64,000 nt of DNA from positions 822,557 to 886,556 of the forward strand of contig CATOSZ010000003.1 in NCBI GenBank assembly GCA_951812805.1, written 5' to 3'. This document shows positions 40,333 through 48,509 of the stretch, in pieces. The first letter of the stretch is position 1. Every line of letters starts with the position of its first letter. Both the position numbers and the translations under genes were made by a program. The DNA is from an uncultured Alphaproteobacteria bacterium. Lineage in GTDB: Bacteria > Pseudomonadota > Alphaproteobacteria > GCA-2731375. Below the pieces are notes generated by a model. The model searched no databases and had not been told where the DNA came from. It was given only the letters and a program-made list of their open reading frames with translations.

Positions 40333-40348
40333 TGTGACGGCCGTCACG
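40333..40348. promoter_or_regulatory. CRP/FNR-type box upstream of asmA
   Basis: TGTGACGGCCGTCACG matches the CRP consensus TGTGA-N6-TCACA with one mismatch and has a perfect 14-bp palindromic core. It overlaps the stop of the UPF0280 gene and is about 130 bases upstream of asmA. No regulator gene of this family is in the window. Confidence 0.45.
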
Positions 40349-41204
40349 ATTTTGCGATAGCACCCGGTCCTCGCACCTCGATGTCGCCCTGCACGGCGAG
40401 CGAAACCCCCAGCACCTCGCCGCGCGCCATCGCCGCCTCGGCCAGGTCCAGGCCGCGGTCCAGCGCGCGCCGCCGCTCGTCCGCCGACAGCGGGCCGACG
40501 GCGACGACGACCGGGCGATGGCCGAGGTCGCTGTCCGGATCGAGGTCGCGGGCCGGGCGCCGATCGATCCGTGGGCTGGCGATATCGGTGGCGCTGGCGA
40601 TCGCGGTCGCCGCCGCATCGGCCCGCGCCGCGGTTTCGGCGACGACCGTCACCGCGTCCGCGATGCCGAGGGAATGCGACCGGCCGCGCCAGCCCGACGT
40701 CGCGACGCCGCCGACCCCGTGGCCGGCCCGAAAGCGGACATCGCCGGCCAGATGAACCTCACCGGTCTCGCCGGCGAACGGCAGCAGGCCGACGGTAAAC
40801 TCGGCGGCCGGGCCCAAGCGGAAGGCGATGTCGCCGCCGTTGTTCACATAAAGCTTGTCGAGGCCGCCGTCGGCCCAGGCCGCGTCCAGCACCTCGTCGG
40901 CGACGGCCCCGGCGACGGCGGCCATCGGCGTGATGAAGCGGTTGGCGAAGGGGGCCACCGCATGTTTCATACGACGCGCGATGCGGCCTTCGAAGACCAT
41001 CTCCAGCGCGTAAGGCCAGCGCAGCGTGGGCAGTTCCGCCACCAGTTCGTCGAGCACGGTTTCGAAGCGGGTGCAGGCGCGCCGGTAGGCGGCCGTGAGC
41101 ACGTCCGCCTCGCCCTCACCCGCCATGACGATATCGATCGGGCCGTGGTTCAGGTGCCATCGACGCCCGTCGTCCAGCAGCCGCGCGCTCGCCCCTTCGA
41201 CCAT
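40344..41204 (-). CDS. UPF0280 family protein (ApbE-like superfamily)
   Basis: 286 residues from ATG 41,204. UPF0280 marks: MVEGASARLLDDGRRWHLNHGPIDIVM, MAAVAGAVADEVLDAAW, LYVNNGGDIAFRL (NGGD resembles the ApbE NxGG(D) loop), GVATSGWRGRSHSLGIADAVTVVAETAARADAAATAIAS. The ApbE superfamily transfers FMN to proteins, but UPF0280 members have no proven activity. It is the last gene of the MarR/Hnr/dehydrogenase cluster and might handle a cofactor for it; that is inference. Confidence 0.88.
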   Translation of the reverse strand: MVEGASARLLDDGRRWHLNHGPIDIVMAGEGEADVLTAAYRRACTRFETVLDELVAELPTLRWPYALEMVFEGRIARRMKHAVAPFANRFITPMAAVAGAVADEVLDAAWADGGLDKLYVNNGGDIAFRLGPAAEFTVGLLPFAGETGEVHLAGDVRFRAGHGVGGVATSGWRGRSHSLGIADAVTVVAETAARADAAATAIASATDIASPRIDRRPARDLDPDSDLGHRPVVVAVGPLSADERRRALDRGLDLAEAAMARGEVLGVSLAVQGDIEVRGPGAIAKS

Positions 41205-41211
41205 CCCCACC

Positions 41212-41655
41212 TCACCCGATGGCGGCCAGCAGCTGCAGCAGGCGGCGGCGGTCCGCGGGCGCGAGCGGCACCAGAGTCCGGCGCGATACCTCGGCGGCAT
41301 GCGCCGTCATTTCCGCCACCAGGGCGAGGCCGGACCCGCTCGGGCGCAGCAGGCGGCGACGGCGATCGTCGGGGTCGGCGCGCATGTCGATGAGGCCGCG
41401 CTCGCGCAGCCGGCCGACGACGCCGAGGGTGGTCGCCGGGTCCATCGCCACCATGCGGCCAAGCCGGTTCTGCGAGGTTTCACCGACGCCCGCGAGCTTG
41501 ACCAGGGTGGTGAACTGGGTCGGCGTCACGTCATGGCGGGCCATGACCTGGTGGAAAATATCGCTCGCCCGCTGGTGCGCCTTGCGCAACAGAAACCCGA
41601 TCTGCGCCTCGACCTCGTAGACCTCGCCCTCGGGGGCCGCCGGTTCTGCGCTCAT
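41212..41655 (-). CDS. MarR-family transcription regulator
   Basis: 147 residues, ATG 41,655 overlapping the Hnr stop. N-terminal helix (VEAQIGFLLRKAHQRASDIFHQVMARHDVTPTQFTTLVKL) and winged HTH (GETSQNRLGRMVAMDPATTLGVVGRLRERGLIDMRADPDDRRRRLLRPSGSG with the conserved DxRRR wing). It would sense a small aromatic ligand. As the only regulator in the cluster it is the candidate for the TTTGTATACAAA operator ahead of hyuA. Confidence 0.92.
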   Translation of the reverse strand: MSAEPAAPEGEVYEVEAQIGFLLRKAHQRASDIFHQVMARHDVTPTQFTTLVKLAGVGETSQNRLGRMVAMDPATTLGVVGRLRERGLIDMRADPDDRRRRLLRPSGSGLALVAEMTAHAAEVSRRTLVPLAPADRRRLLQLLAAIG

Positions 41656-43151
41656 CCCCCGCCAGCCCCGTGCGGCCAGGGGTTGTGCGGGCGCCAGGGC
41701 TCGATACGGGCGCCGGCGGCGTAGCTGCGGATGACCTCCTCGACCGGCACCACGGCCTCCATATGCCCGCCACTCGCCGCATAGAGGTCGCGCGGCATGG
41801 TGAACTCCAGCGGTGCGACCAGGGCCGGCGTCGGCACATAACCGAAGGCCTCGTCCGGCAGGTCCAGCACGTCGGCCATGACCGTGATGCCGCCGCCCGG
41901 CCAGACATAGGTCGGCGCGCCGCCGAGGGTGACGCGGGCGCGGCCTTCGGCGATGGCCCGGGTCAACAGCACCGGATTGCGGGTGGCGCCGGCGCGGAGC
42001 GAGCCGCCGGCCCCCGCCATGAACATCACCGTGGCGAGCGAGGGTTCGCAGTTCTCTCCGATCCGGTTCACCACCTCGCCGACGGCGCCCGGCATCGACG
42101 CCGGTGTCGGGCGCAGCTCGTCGTCCAGCACGCAATAGAGCGCATCCTCCCCCGTCGTCGAAACCATCAACAGCCGCAGGCCCGGCCAGGCGGTCTTGCC
42201 GTCGATCCGCTCCACGATCTCCAGCGGGTCGGTGACGTCCGTCCCGCCCCAGCCGGAACCGGGCTCCGCCACCTGGAAATAACGCCCCGGCGTCGAGCGG
42301 CGCCCGCGCACCCGGATGCCAGCCGCCGGCATGCCGAGGGTCTTGCCCGCCTGGTGCTCGGTCAGCACGCCGGTGATGTGATCGTCGACGACGATGACCT
42401 CGTCCACCTCGCCGAACCACTGCTGAGCGAAGATCCCGATGGTCGCCGAGCCGCAGCCGACGCGCATCCGTTCCTCCGGCTTGCCGTCGACGACGGGCGC
42501 CCGTCCGGCCTGCACCCGGAGGTGCGAGCCGTCGTCGATCTCCAACTCCACGGCCTGCTTGGCGCAAAGCGCCAACAAGGTCTCGCAGGTCACCGTGCCC
42601 TCGCGCTTGCCGCCGCCGGTCAGATGGCGCACGCCACCGAGAGACAGCATCTGCGAGCCGTATTCCGCCGTCGTGACATGGCCAACCGGCTCCCCCTTGG
42701 CACGAACGGTCGCGGTTTCCGGGCCGAGGTGGCGGTCGGTGTCGATCTTCACCTTGACGCCGCAGTAGCTGAAGATGCCCTCGGTGATGACGCTCACCGT
42801 ATCGACGCCGTCGTGTGTCGCCCCGACGATGAAGGGGGCGGGCTTGTAGTCGGGATAGGTGGTGCCCGCACCGACGCCGGTGACGAAGGTCTCGGCGGGA
42901 CGTAGCAGATTGCCGTCCCAGTCCGCCTCGCCCTCCAGGAACGGCACCATCTCGCCCGCCGCGTCCGCCACCCGCTGGTGCAACAACAACGCATCGGTGC
43001 GGACCAGCTCGCCGTCCCGGTTGGCATAGCGCGAACAGGCGCCGCTGCGCCCCGGTCGGATTCGGCAGAGCACGGGACAGGCGTCGCAACGGACGATCCC
43101 GTCGTCGCCCTCGCGGGCGCCGAACATCTCGGTGCGGTCGGGGGTGCTCAT
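41652..43151 (-). CDS. 6-hydroxynicotinate reductase-like iron-sulfur protein
   Basis: 499 residues. N-terminal ferredoxin-like Cys set C22-x2-C25-x3-C29-x9-C39 (CDACPVLCRIRPGRSGACSR) then a long domain with VGAGTTYPDYKPAPFIVG, GIFSYCGVKVKIDTDRHLGPE, GHVTTAEYGSQMLSLGGVRHLTGG and MRVGCGSATIGIF. This matches proteins annotated as 6-hydroxynicotinate reductase (in Eubacterium barkeri, ferredoxin-dependent reduction of 6-hydroxynicotinate to 6-oxo-tetrahydronicotinate). Here it is flanked by molybdenum dehydrogenase and hydantoinase genes, so it may reduce a related ring. True substrate unknown. Confidence 0.8.
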   Translation of the reverse strand: MSTPDRTEMFGAREGDDGIVRCDACPVLCRIRPGRSGACSRYANRDGELVRTDALLLHQRVADAAGEMVPFLEGEADWDGNLLRPAETFVTGVGAGTTYPDYKPAPFIVGATHDGVDTVSVITEGIFSYCGVKVKIDTDRHLGPETATVRAKGEPVGHVTTAEYGSQMLSLGGVRHLTGGGKREGTVTCETLLALCAKQAVELEIDDGSHLRVQAGRAPVVDGKPEERMRVGCGSATIGIFAQQWFGEVDEVIVVDDHITGVLTEHQAGKTLGMPAAGIRVRGRRSTPGRYFQVAEPGSGWGGTDVTDPLEIVERIDGKTAWPGLRLLMVSTTGEDALYCVLDDELRPTPASMPGAVGEVVNRIGENCEPSLATVMFMAGAGGSLRAGATRNPVLLTRAIAEGRARVTLGGAPTYVWPGGGITVMADVLDLPDEAFGYVPTPALVAPLEFTMPRDLYAASGGHMEAVVPVEEVIRSYAAGARIEPWRPHNPWPHGAGGG

Positions 43152-45880
43152 GTCGCGCGCTCCTGCTCGGCCCGGCGGATGGTTTCCAGGACCCGGTGCG
43201 GCAGGGCCGGCACCCGGGTGATCGGCGCCCCGATTGCATGCGCGATGGCGCCCAGGATCGCCGGCGCCGTCGGGATCAGCGCCGGTTCGCCGATGCCCTT
43301 GGCCCCGCTCGGGCCGAGCGGTTCGGGATCCTCGATCAGGTGGATCTCGATCTCCGGCATGTCGCCCACGGTCGGGATCAAATAGTCGTGCAGGTTCTCG
43401 GTCCGGCCGGGAAGATATTCCTCCATCAAGGCCAGGCCCAGTCCCTGGGCGATGCCGCCCTGGATCTGCCCTTCCACCTGGGTCGGATTGACGGTCCGGC
43501 CGACGTCGTGCGCGGCCGCGATACGGTGCACCTTCACCGTGCCGAGTTCCCTATCGACCGACACCTCGGCGATCTGCGCCGCGAAGCCGTAGGTGGCGTA
43601 GGGCACGCCCTGGCCGTCCGCATCCAGCGCCGTCGTCGGCGGATCGAAGCTGCCCGCGCCCTCGAGGCGGATCTCGTCGAGCGGCAGGGCACGGCGCAGT
43701 TCCCCCTCCTCGACCATCAAGGCGGCACCGTCGAGGCGCAGGGTCGCGTCCGCACCGGCGTTGGCCTGGCTTAGAATGCGGCGACGCAGGTCCAACGCCG
43801 CCAGCTCCGCCGCCTTGCCGGAAATGAAGGTCTGGCGCGAGGCCGAGGTTTTGCCGGCATCCGCCGTCAGCCCGGTATCGCCGGTGACCATGGCGATCGC
43901 GCCGGCCGGCAGGCGCAGCGCATCGGCGACGATCTGGGTCAGGATGGTGTTGACCCCCTGGCCGATGTCGACGGCGCCTGAATGCAAGGTAATGCCGGCG
44001 GCATCGAGGGTGACGCGCATGATCGACGGGTTCGACATCGAGGTGTTGCCGCAGCCGTACCACATGCAGCCGATCCCGGCGCCGTGTCGGATCGCGCCGC
44101 CCGCCGCGTTCGCCGCGTCGACGCGGGCCAGCATCGCCTGCCAGCCCGGGGCCAGCGCGTCGAGGCAGGCGACCAGGCCGCAGCTCGCGCTGAGCACCTG
44201 CCCGCTCGAGGTCTCGTCGCCGGCGCGCAGTGCATTCCGCCGGCGGATCTCCAGCCGGTCCAGGCCCAGCTCGGCCGCGACCGCGTCGAGCGCCGCCTCC
44301 TGCGCGATGGCCGCCTGCGGCACGCCGAAGCCCCGGAATGCACCGGCGGGCGGCCCGTTGCTGTAGATCCCCCGCGTCAAATTGCGGACATGCGCGACCC
44401 GGTAGGGCCCGGTCGCATGCACCGGCACCCGCCCCGTCACCGTCGGGCCCCAGGAGGCATAGGCGCCGGTATCGAAATCGCCCTCGAAATCGAAGGCCTG
44501 CATCCGGCCCTCGCCGTCGACGCCGAGGCGGGCGCGGATCCGCGTCGGATGCCGCTTGGGGCTCGCGGCCATGCTCTCCGGCCGGGTCCAGGCGCAGCGC
44601 ACCGGCCGCCCGGTGAGCCAGGCGGCAATCGCCAGCAAGGGCTGTACCGAGAGGTCCAGCTTGCCGCCGAAACCGCCGCCGCAGGCCGTCGGAATAATGC
44701 GCACCTGTTCCGGCGCCAGGCCCATGATCCCGGCAACGCTGTCGCGATCCATATAGGGCGACTGGGTGCAGGCGGTGATGTGGATTTCCGGCACCGCGCC
44801 GTCCACGCGCACGGCGAAGCCGGCCTCGGGCTCGATATAGGCATGTTCGACGAAGGCGGTCTCGACCCGGCCTTCGGCGATCGCCGCCGCCCCGGCGAAG
44901 CCCGCCTCGACATCCCCCTTCACCAGCCGGCCCCGGGCCAGCACATTGTCGGCGTGGCCTTCATGCACCGGCCCGCCCCGGACGGCGAGCGCCGCCGCCA
45001 GGCCGAGGGCCGGCGTCTCCGGCCGCCAGTCGATCGGCAGCCTGTCGACGTCGATCGCCTCGACCGCCTCGCGGGCGCCGACCAGCGCCAGCACCGCCTC
45101 GCCCCGGTGGCGCACCAGGCCGTCGGCCAGGACCTGCTGGTCCTTGAGATCAGGATAGACGCCATGGGCGTTCGAGCCCGGCACGTCGGCGACGCTCAAA
45201 ATCCGCTCCAGACCCGGATGGGCCCGCAGAAAGCCATCGAGATCGCCGACCGTAAAGCGCGCCCGGTCGTGCGGTGAGCGCACGACGCGAAGCCAGAGCG
45301 CGTCCGCCGGCGCCCGGTCGGCACCGAAGGCTTCCGTACCCGCCACCTTGCCGGCGCCATCGACCTTGGCCAGGCGTCCACCAACGGCCTCGCCGGCCGC
45401 GGGTATCTCGCTGATGGTGCCGGCCTCCAGCACCGCCTCGACGATCTTCACATAGCCGGTACAACGGCAGAGCACCCCGCCGAGCGCGTCTTCGACCTGC
45501 GCGCGGCTCGGCGCCGGCGTGCTCTCCAGCAGGGCACGAGCCGCCATCAGCATGCCGGGCGTGCAGATGCCGCATTGCGCCGCCCCCCGGGTGAGGAACG
45601 ACTCCTTCAGGCGGTCGAGCACGGGGTCGCGAGCTTCGACGGTCAGCACCTCGCGGCCGACTACCTGGCCGCCGGCGACGAGACAGGCGCAGACCTGCTC
45701 GCCGTCGACCAGCACGGTACAGGCCCCGCAATCGCCCGCATCACAGCCGACCTTGGTTCCGGTCAGGCCCAACCGGTCGCGCAGGATGCGGCTCAGCCGT
45801 TCCTCGGCCGGTGCCGGGATGTCGTGTCGCTCGCCGTTGACGGCGAGCTGCAGGCGCGGTCTCGCGCTCACGTCGTTCAT
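43148..45880 (-). CDS. xanthine dehydrogenase-family [2Fe-2S]/molybdopterin fusion subunit
   Basis: 910 residues from ATG 45,880. Residues 1-155 form the two [2Fe-2S] domains: CDAGDCGACTVLVDGEQVCAC and CGICTPGMLMAARALL with CRCTGYVKIVEA. Residues about 165-910 form the molybdopterin-binding subunit (GRLAKVDGAGKVAGTEAFGAD; CGGGFGGKLDLSV; AFRGFGVPQAAIAQE; GQGVNTILTQIVADAL; catalytic Glu in GAKGIGEPALIP). The fusion is as in Mop-type aldehyde oxidoreductases; FAD is on the separate neighbour. It hydroxylates an aldehyde, purine or N-heterocycle using water. Confidence 0.92.
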   Translation of the reverse strand: MNDVSARPRLQLAVNGERHDIPAPAEERLSRILRDRLGLTGTKVGCDAGDCGACTVLVDGEQVCACLVAGGQVVGREVLTVEARDPVLDRLKESFLTRGAAQCGICTPGMLMAARALLESTPAPSRAQVEDALGGVLCRCTGYVKIVEAVLEAGTISEIPAAGEAVGGRLAKVDGAGKVAGTEAFGADRAPADALWLRVVRSPHDRARFTVGDLDGFLRAHPGLERILSVADVPGSNAHGVYPDLKDQQVLADGLVRHRGEAVLALVGAREAVEAIDVDRLPIDWRPETPALGLAAALAVRGGPVHEGHADNVLARGRLVKGDVEAGFAGAAAIAEGRVETAFVEHAYIEPEAGFAVRVDGAVPEIHITACTQSPYMDRDSVAGIMGLAPEQVRIIPTACGGGFGGKLDLSVQPLLAIAAWLTGRPVRCAWTRPESMAASPKRHPTRIRARLGVDGEGRMQAFDFEGDFDTGAYASWGPTVTGRVPVHATGPYRVAHVRNLTRGIYSNGPPAGAFRGFGVPQAAIAQEAALDAVAAELGLDRLEIRRRNALRAGDETSSGQVLSASCGLVACLDALAPGWQAMLARVDAANAAGGAIRHGAGIGCMWYGCGNTSMSNPSIMRVTLDAAGITLHSGAVDIGQGVNTILTQIVADALRLPAGAIAMVTGDTGLTADAGKTSASRQTFISGKAAELAALDLRRRILSQANAGADATLRLDGAALMVEEGELRRALPLDEIRLEGAGSFDPPTTALDADGQGVPYATYGFAAQIAEVSVDRELGTVKVHRIAAAHDVGRTVNPTQVEGQIQGGIAQGLGLALMEEYLPGRTENLHDYLIPTVGDMPEIEIHLIEDPEPLGPSGAKGIGEPALIPTAPAILGAIAHAIGAPITRVPALPHRVLETIRRAEQERAT

Positions 45881-46740
45881 GCGGCCACCCTCCCCGAGTG
45901 GGATTCCATCAACAGGCGGCGCACCAGCACGCAAGCCGCCTCGCGCCGGTAATCGGCGCTGCCCCGCGCGTCGTCGATCGGCGAAAGGGCCGGCGGTACC
46001 GTCTCCGCGACCAGCGGCACCAAACCACCGTCGATGTGACGGCCGACGAGCGCCGCCTCCAGCGCCGTCAGGCGACAGGCGACGGGCGAGCAGGCCCCGA
46101 CGGCGATGCGCGCCGTCGCGATCGCACCCGCCCCGTCGAGCGCCACAAGACCGGCGACAGCGGCGATCGAGATCACCAGATAATGCCGGCTGCCCAGCTT
46201 GAGAAAGCGGCTGGGCACATCGCCCGGCGGGCGGGGGATATGCAGCGCGACGGCCAGCTCGTCGGGGGCGAGCGTCGTCCGTCGGTTGCCGGTGACGAAT
46301 TCGTCGAGCAGCAGGCGGCGGCGGCGGCGCCGGCTCGCCAGTTCGATCTCGGCCTCCAGCAGCAGCAGCATCGGCAACCCGTCGGCGGCGGGCGAGGCGT
46401 TGCAGAGATTGCCGACGAGGGTGCCGCGGTTCTGGATCTGATGGCCGCCGACCTCCCGTGCCGCCTGCTTCAGGCCGTCGAAGCCCGCCGGCAACTCGGC
46501 CCGAATAACGTCGCTCCAGGTGGCGAGCGTGCCGACGCGATAGCCATCGTCGGTCTCCGCGATGCCACGAAGCTCGAACAGGCCGCTCAAATCCAGCAGC
46601 GGAAGCGCCGCCGGGCGGCCCCAGGCCTCGTCCACGGCGCGGGCGGGAAAGACATCCGTCCCACCGGCGAGCGGCAGGACCTCCCGCTCGGCCCGAAGCG
46701 CCAGCGCGTCATCCAAATTCTCAGGCCGGAACATCGTCAT
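45877..46740 (-). CDS. FAD-binding subunit of xanthine dehydrogenase-family enzyme
   Basis: 287 residues. CO dehydrogenase flavoprotein (CoxM-like) fold: FRPENLDDALAL, LAGGTDVFP, LDLSGLFELRGIAE, then the FAD-binding IQNRGTLVGNLCNASPAADGLPMLLLLEAEIEL and a C-terminal ...ARIAVGACSPVACRLTALEAALVGR. Accepts electrons from the [2Fe-2S] domains and passes them on to NAD or another acceptor. ATGA overlap to both neighbours. Confidence 0.92.
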   Translation of the reverse strand: MTMFRPENLDDALALRAEREVLPLAGGTDVFPARAVDEAWGRPAALPLLDLSGLFELRGIAETDDGYRVGTLATWSDVIRAELPAGFDGLKQAAREVGGHQIQNRGTLVGNLCNASPAADGLPMLLLLEAEIELASRRRRRRLLLDEFVTGNRRTTLAPDELAVALHIPRPPGDVPSRFLKLGSRHYLVISIAAVAGLVALDGAGAIATARIAVGACSPVACRLTALEAALVGRHIDGGLVPLVAETVPPALSPIDDARGSADYRREAACVLVRRLLMESHSGRVAA

Positions 46741-48497
46741 GACGCCGCTGCCGCCGGGTCGGCGCGAAGGGCGCGCGTCGCCGCCTCGTCGACCGCAAGA
46801 TCGTCGCCGGCGAGGCGCACGGCGAACAGCCGTTCCGCCGCCTCGGCCGTGTAATAGCCGCGCTGGACGTCGCGCCGTACCGCATCGGGCGATCGCTCGA
46901 AGGCCGGGCCGTAGCCGCCGCCGCCGGGCGTCAGCACCTCGACCCGGTCGCCGGGGCCGACCTCGATGTCCTGGTCCTTCGACAGGTGCGGCGGCACATA
47001 GTCCTCGTCGCCGCGGATCACCCGGATCCGGTTGCGCGCGCCCTCGCCGCCGCCGAGCGCGCCCTGCGGGCCGACCCGGCCGTGGTCCATGATGAAGGAT
47101 GCCCGCGCCTCGCCGCGCAGGATCTCCACCTCGTATTCGAGGCCGAAACCGCCGCGCCGGCGCCCGGCGCCGCCGCTGCCCTCGCGGAGCGCGTATTTGC
47201 GGAACAAAACGGGATAGTACTGCTCCAACACCTCGACCGGCTGGGCCTTGGAGATGCCGATGGTGGAACAGCCGTTGGTCAGGCCGTCGTGCTGGGCGTT
47301 GCCGCCGTAGCCGCCCCCGGTCAGCTGGTACATGACGTAGCTCCGCGCCTTGGCCGGGTCGTGGCCGCCAAGCGCGAAGTTGCCGCTGGTCCCGGCCGGC
47401 GCCGCCGTCACCACGTCGGGGATGGCCTGCACGAGGGCGGCGAAGACCGCCTCAGCGATCCGCTGCGAGACCTCCGCCGCGCAGCCCGAGACCGGGCGTG
47501 GATAGCGGGCATCGAGGAAGGTGCCCTCGGGCCGGCGGATCTTCAGCGGCTCGAACACGCCGGCGCTGATCGGCACGTCGGGAAAGATGTGCTTGATCGC
47601 CAGATAGACCGAGGAATAGGTCGTCGCGATGACCGAATTCATCGGCCCGCGACACGGCGGGCTGGAGCGGGAAAAGTCGAAATCCAACTCGTCCCCCGCG
47701 ACCGTCAGGGTCAGCGCGATGACCAGTGGCGCGTCGACGACGCCGTCCGAATCGACGATGGCCTCGCTCTCGTACACGCCGTCCGGGATCTCGGCGATAT
47801 AGCTCCGCATCAGCTTGTCCGAGCGCCGGCGCATCTCGCGGATCGCCTCGTCGACCGTCTCGGTGCCGTGGCGCTCCAACAGCTCACCCAAGCGCCTGGC
47901 GCCGACGTGCAGGGCGGCGGCCTGGGCCTTGATGTCGCCGATCCGCTGGTCGGCGATGCGGATATTGCTCTGGATGATGGCCAGGATCTCGGCGTCCATC
48001 TCGCCGCGTTTGAACAGCTTCACCGGCGGCAGGCGCAGGCCTTCCTGCTCGACCTCCGTCGCCCGGGCCGAGAAACCGCCCGGCACGGCGCCGCCGGTAT
48101 CGGGCCAATGTCCGGTGTTGGAGAGCCAGCAGAACATTTCGCCCCGGAAGTAGAAGGGCATGGCGAAGCGCACGTCCATCAGATGGGTGCCGCCGAGATA
48201 GGGATCGTTGACGATGTAGATGTCGCCGTCCTCCGGCGGCGCCGTCACGCCCTGGGCGATCCGCTCGATGATGGTCATGGTCGAGTGCTGCATGGTGCCG
48301 ACGAAAACCGGCAGGCCGCCCTCGCCCTGGGCGATCAACTCACCGCTGTCCCGGTGATAGATCCCGTCGGAACGATCGTCGGCCTCCGCGATCACCGGCG
48401 AAAAGGCGGAACGCGAGAACGCCAGGTCCATCTCGTTGCAGACCTGTTGCAGACCGTTCTGCACCACGGCCAGGGTCAGGGGATCGAGCGTGGTCAT
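46737..48497 (-). CDS. hyuB: hydantoinase B/oxoprolinase family protein
   Basis: 586 residues, starting MTTLDPLTLAVVQNGLQQVCNEMDLAFSRSAFSPVIAEADDRSDGIYH. Family marks: QGEGGLPVFVGTMQHS, DIYIVNDPYLGGTHLMDVRFAMPFYF, GHWPDTGGAVPGGF, GGGGYG near the C-terminus. With HyuA it forms an ATP-dependent amidohydrolase for hydantoins, 5-oxoproline, N-carbamoyl or related cyclic amides. Located right after HyuA (12-base gap) and before the FAD subunit. Confidence 0.93.
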   Translation of the reverse strand: MTTLDPLTLAVVQNGLQQVCNEMDLAFSRSAFSPVIAEADDRSDGIYHRDSGELIAQGEGGLPVFVGTMQHSTMTIIERIAQGVTAPPEDGDIYIVNDPYLGGTHLMDVRFAMPFYFRGEMFCWLSNTGHWPDTGGAVPGGFSARATEVEQEGLRLPPVKLFKRGEMDAEILAIIQSNIRIADQRIGDIKAQAAALHVGARRLGELLERHGTETVDEAIREMRRRSDKLMRSYIAEIPDGVYESEAIVDSDGVVDAPLVIALTLTVAGDELDFDFSRSSPPCRGPMNSVIATTYSSVYLAIKHIFPDVPISAGVFEPLKIRRPEGTFLDARYPRPVSGCAAEVSQRIAEAVFAALVQAIPDVVTAAPAGTSGNFALGGHDPAKARSYVMYQLTGGGYGGNAQHDGLTNGCSTIGISKAQPVEVLEQYYPVLFRKYALREGSGGAGRRRGGFGLEYEVEILRGEARASFIMDHGRVGPQGALGGGEGARNRIRVIRGDEDYVPPHLSKDQDIEVGPGDRVEVLTPGGGGYGPAFERSPDAVRRDVQRGYYTAEAAERLFAVRLAGDDLAVDEAATRALRADPAAAAS

Positions 48498-48509
48498 GCA
48501 CCAGCCTCC

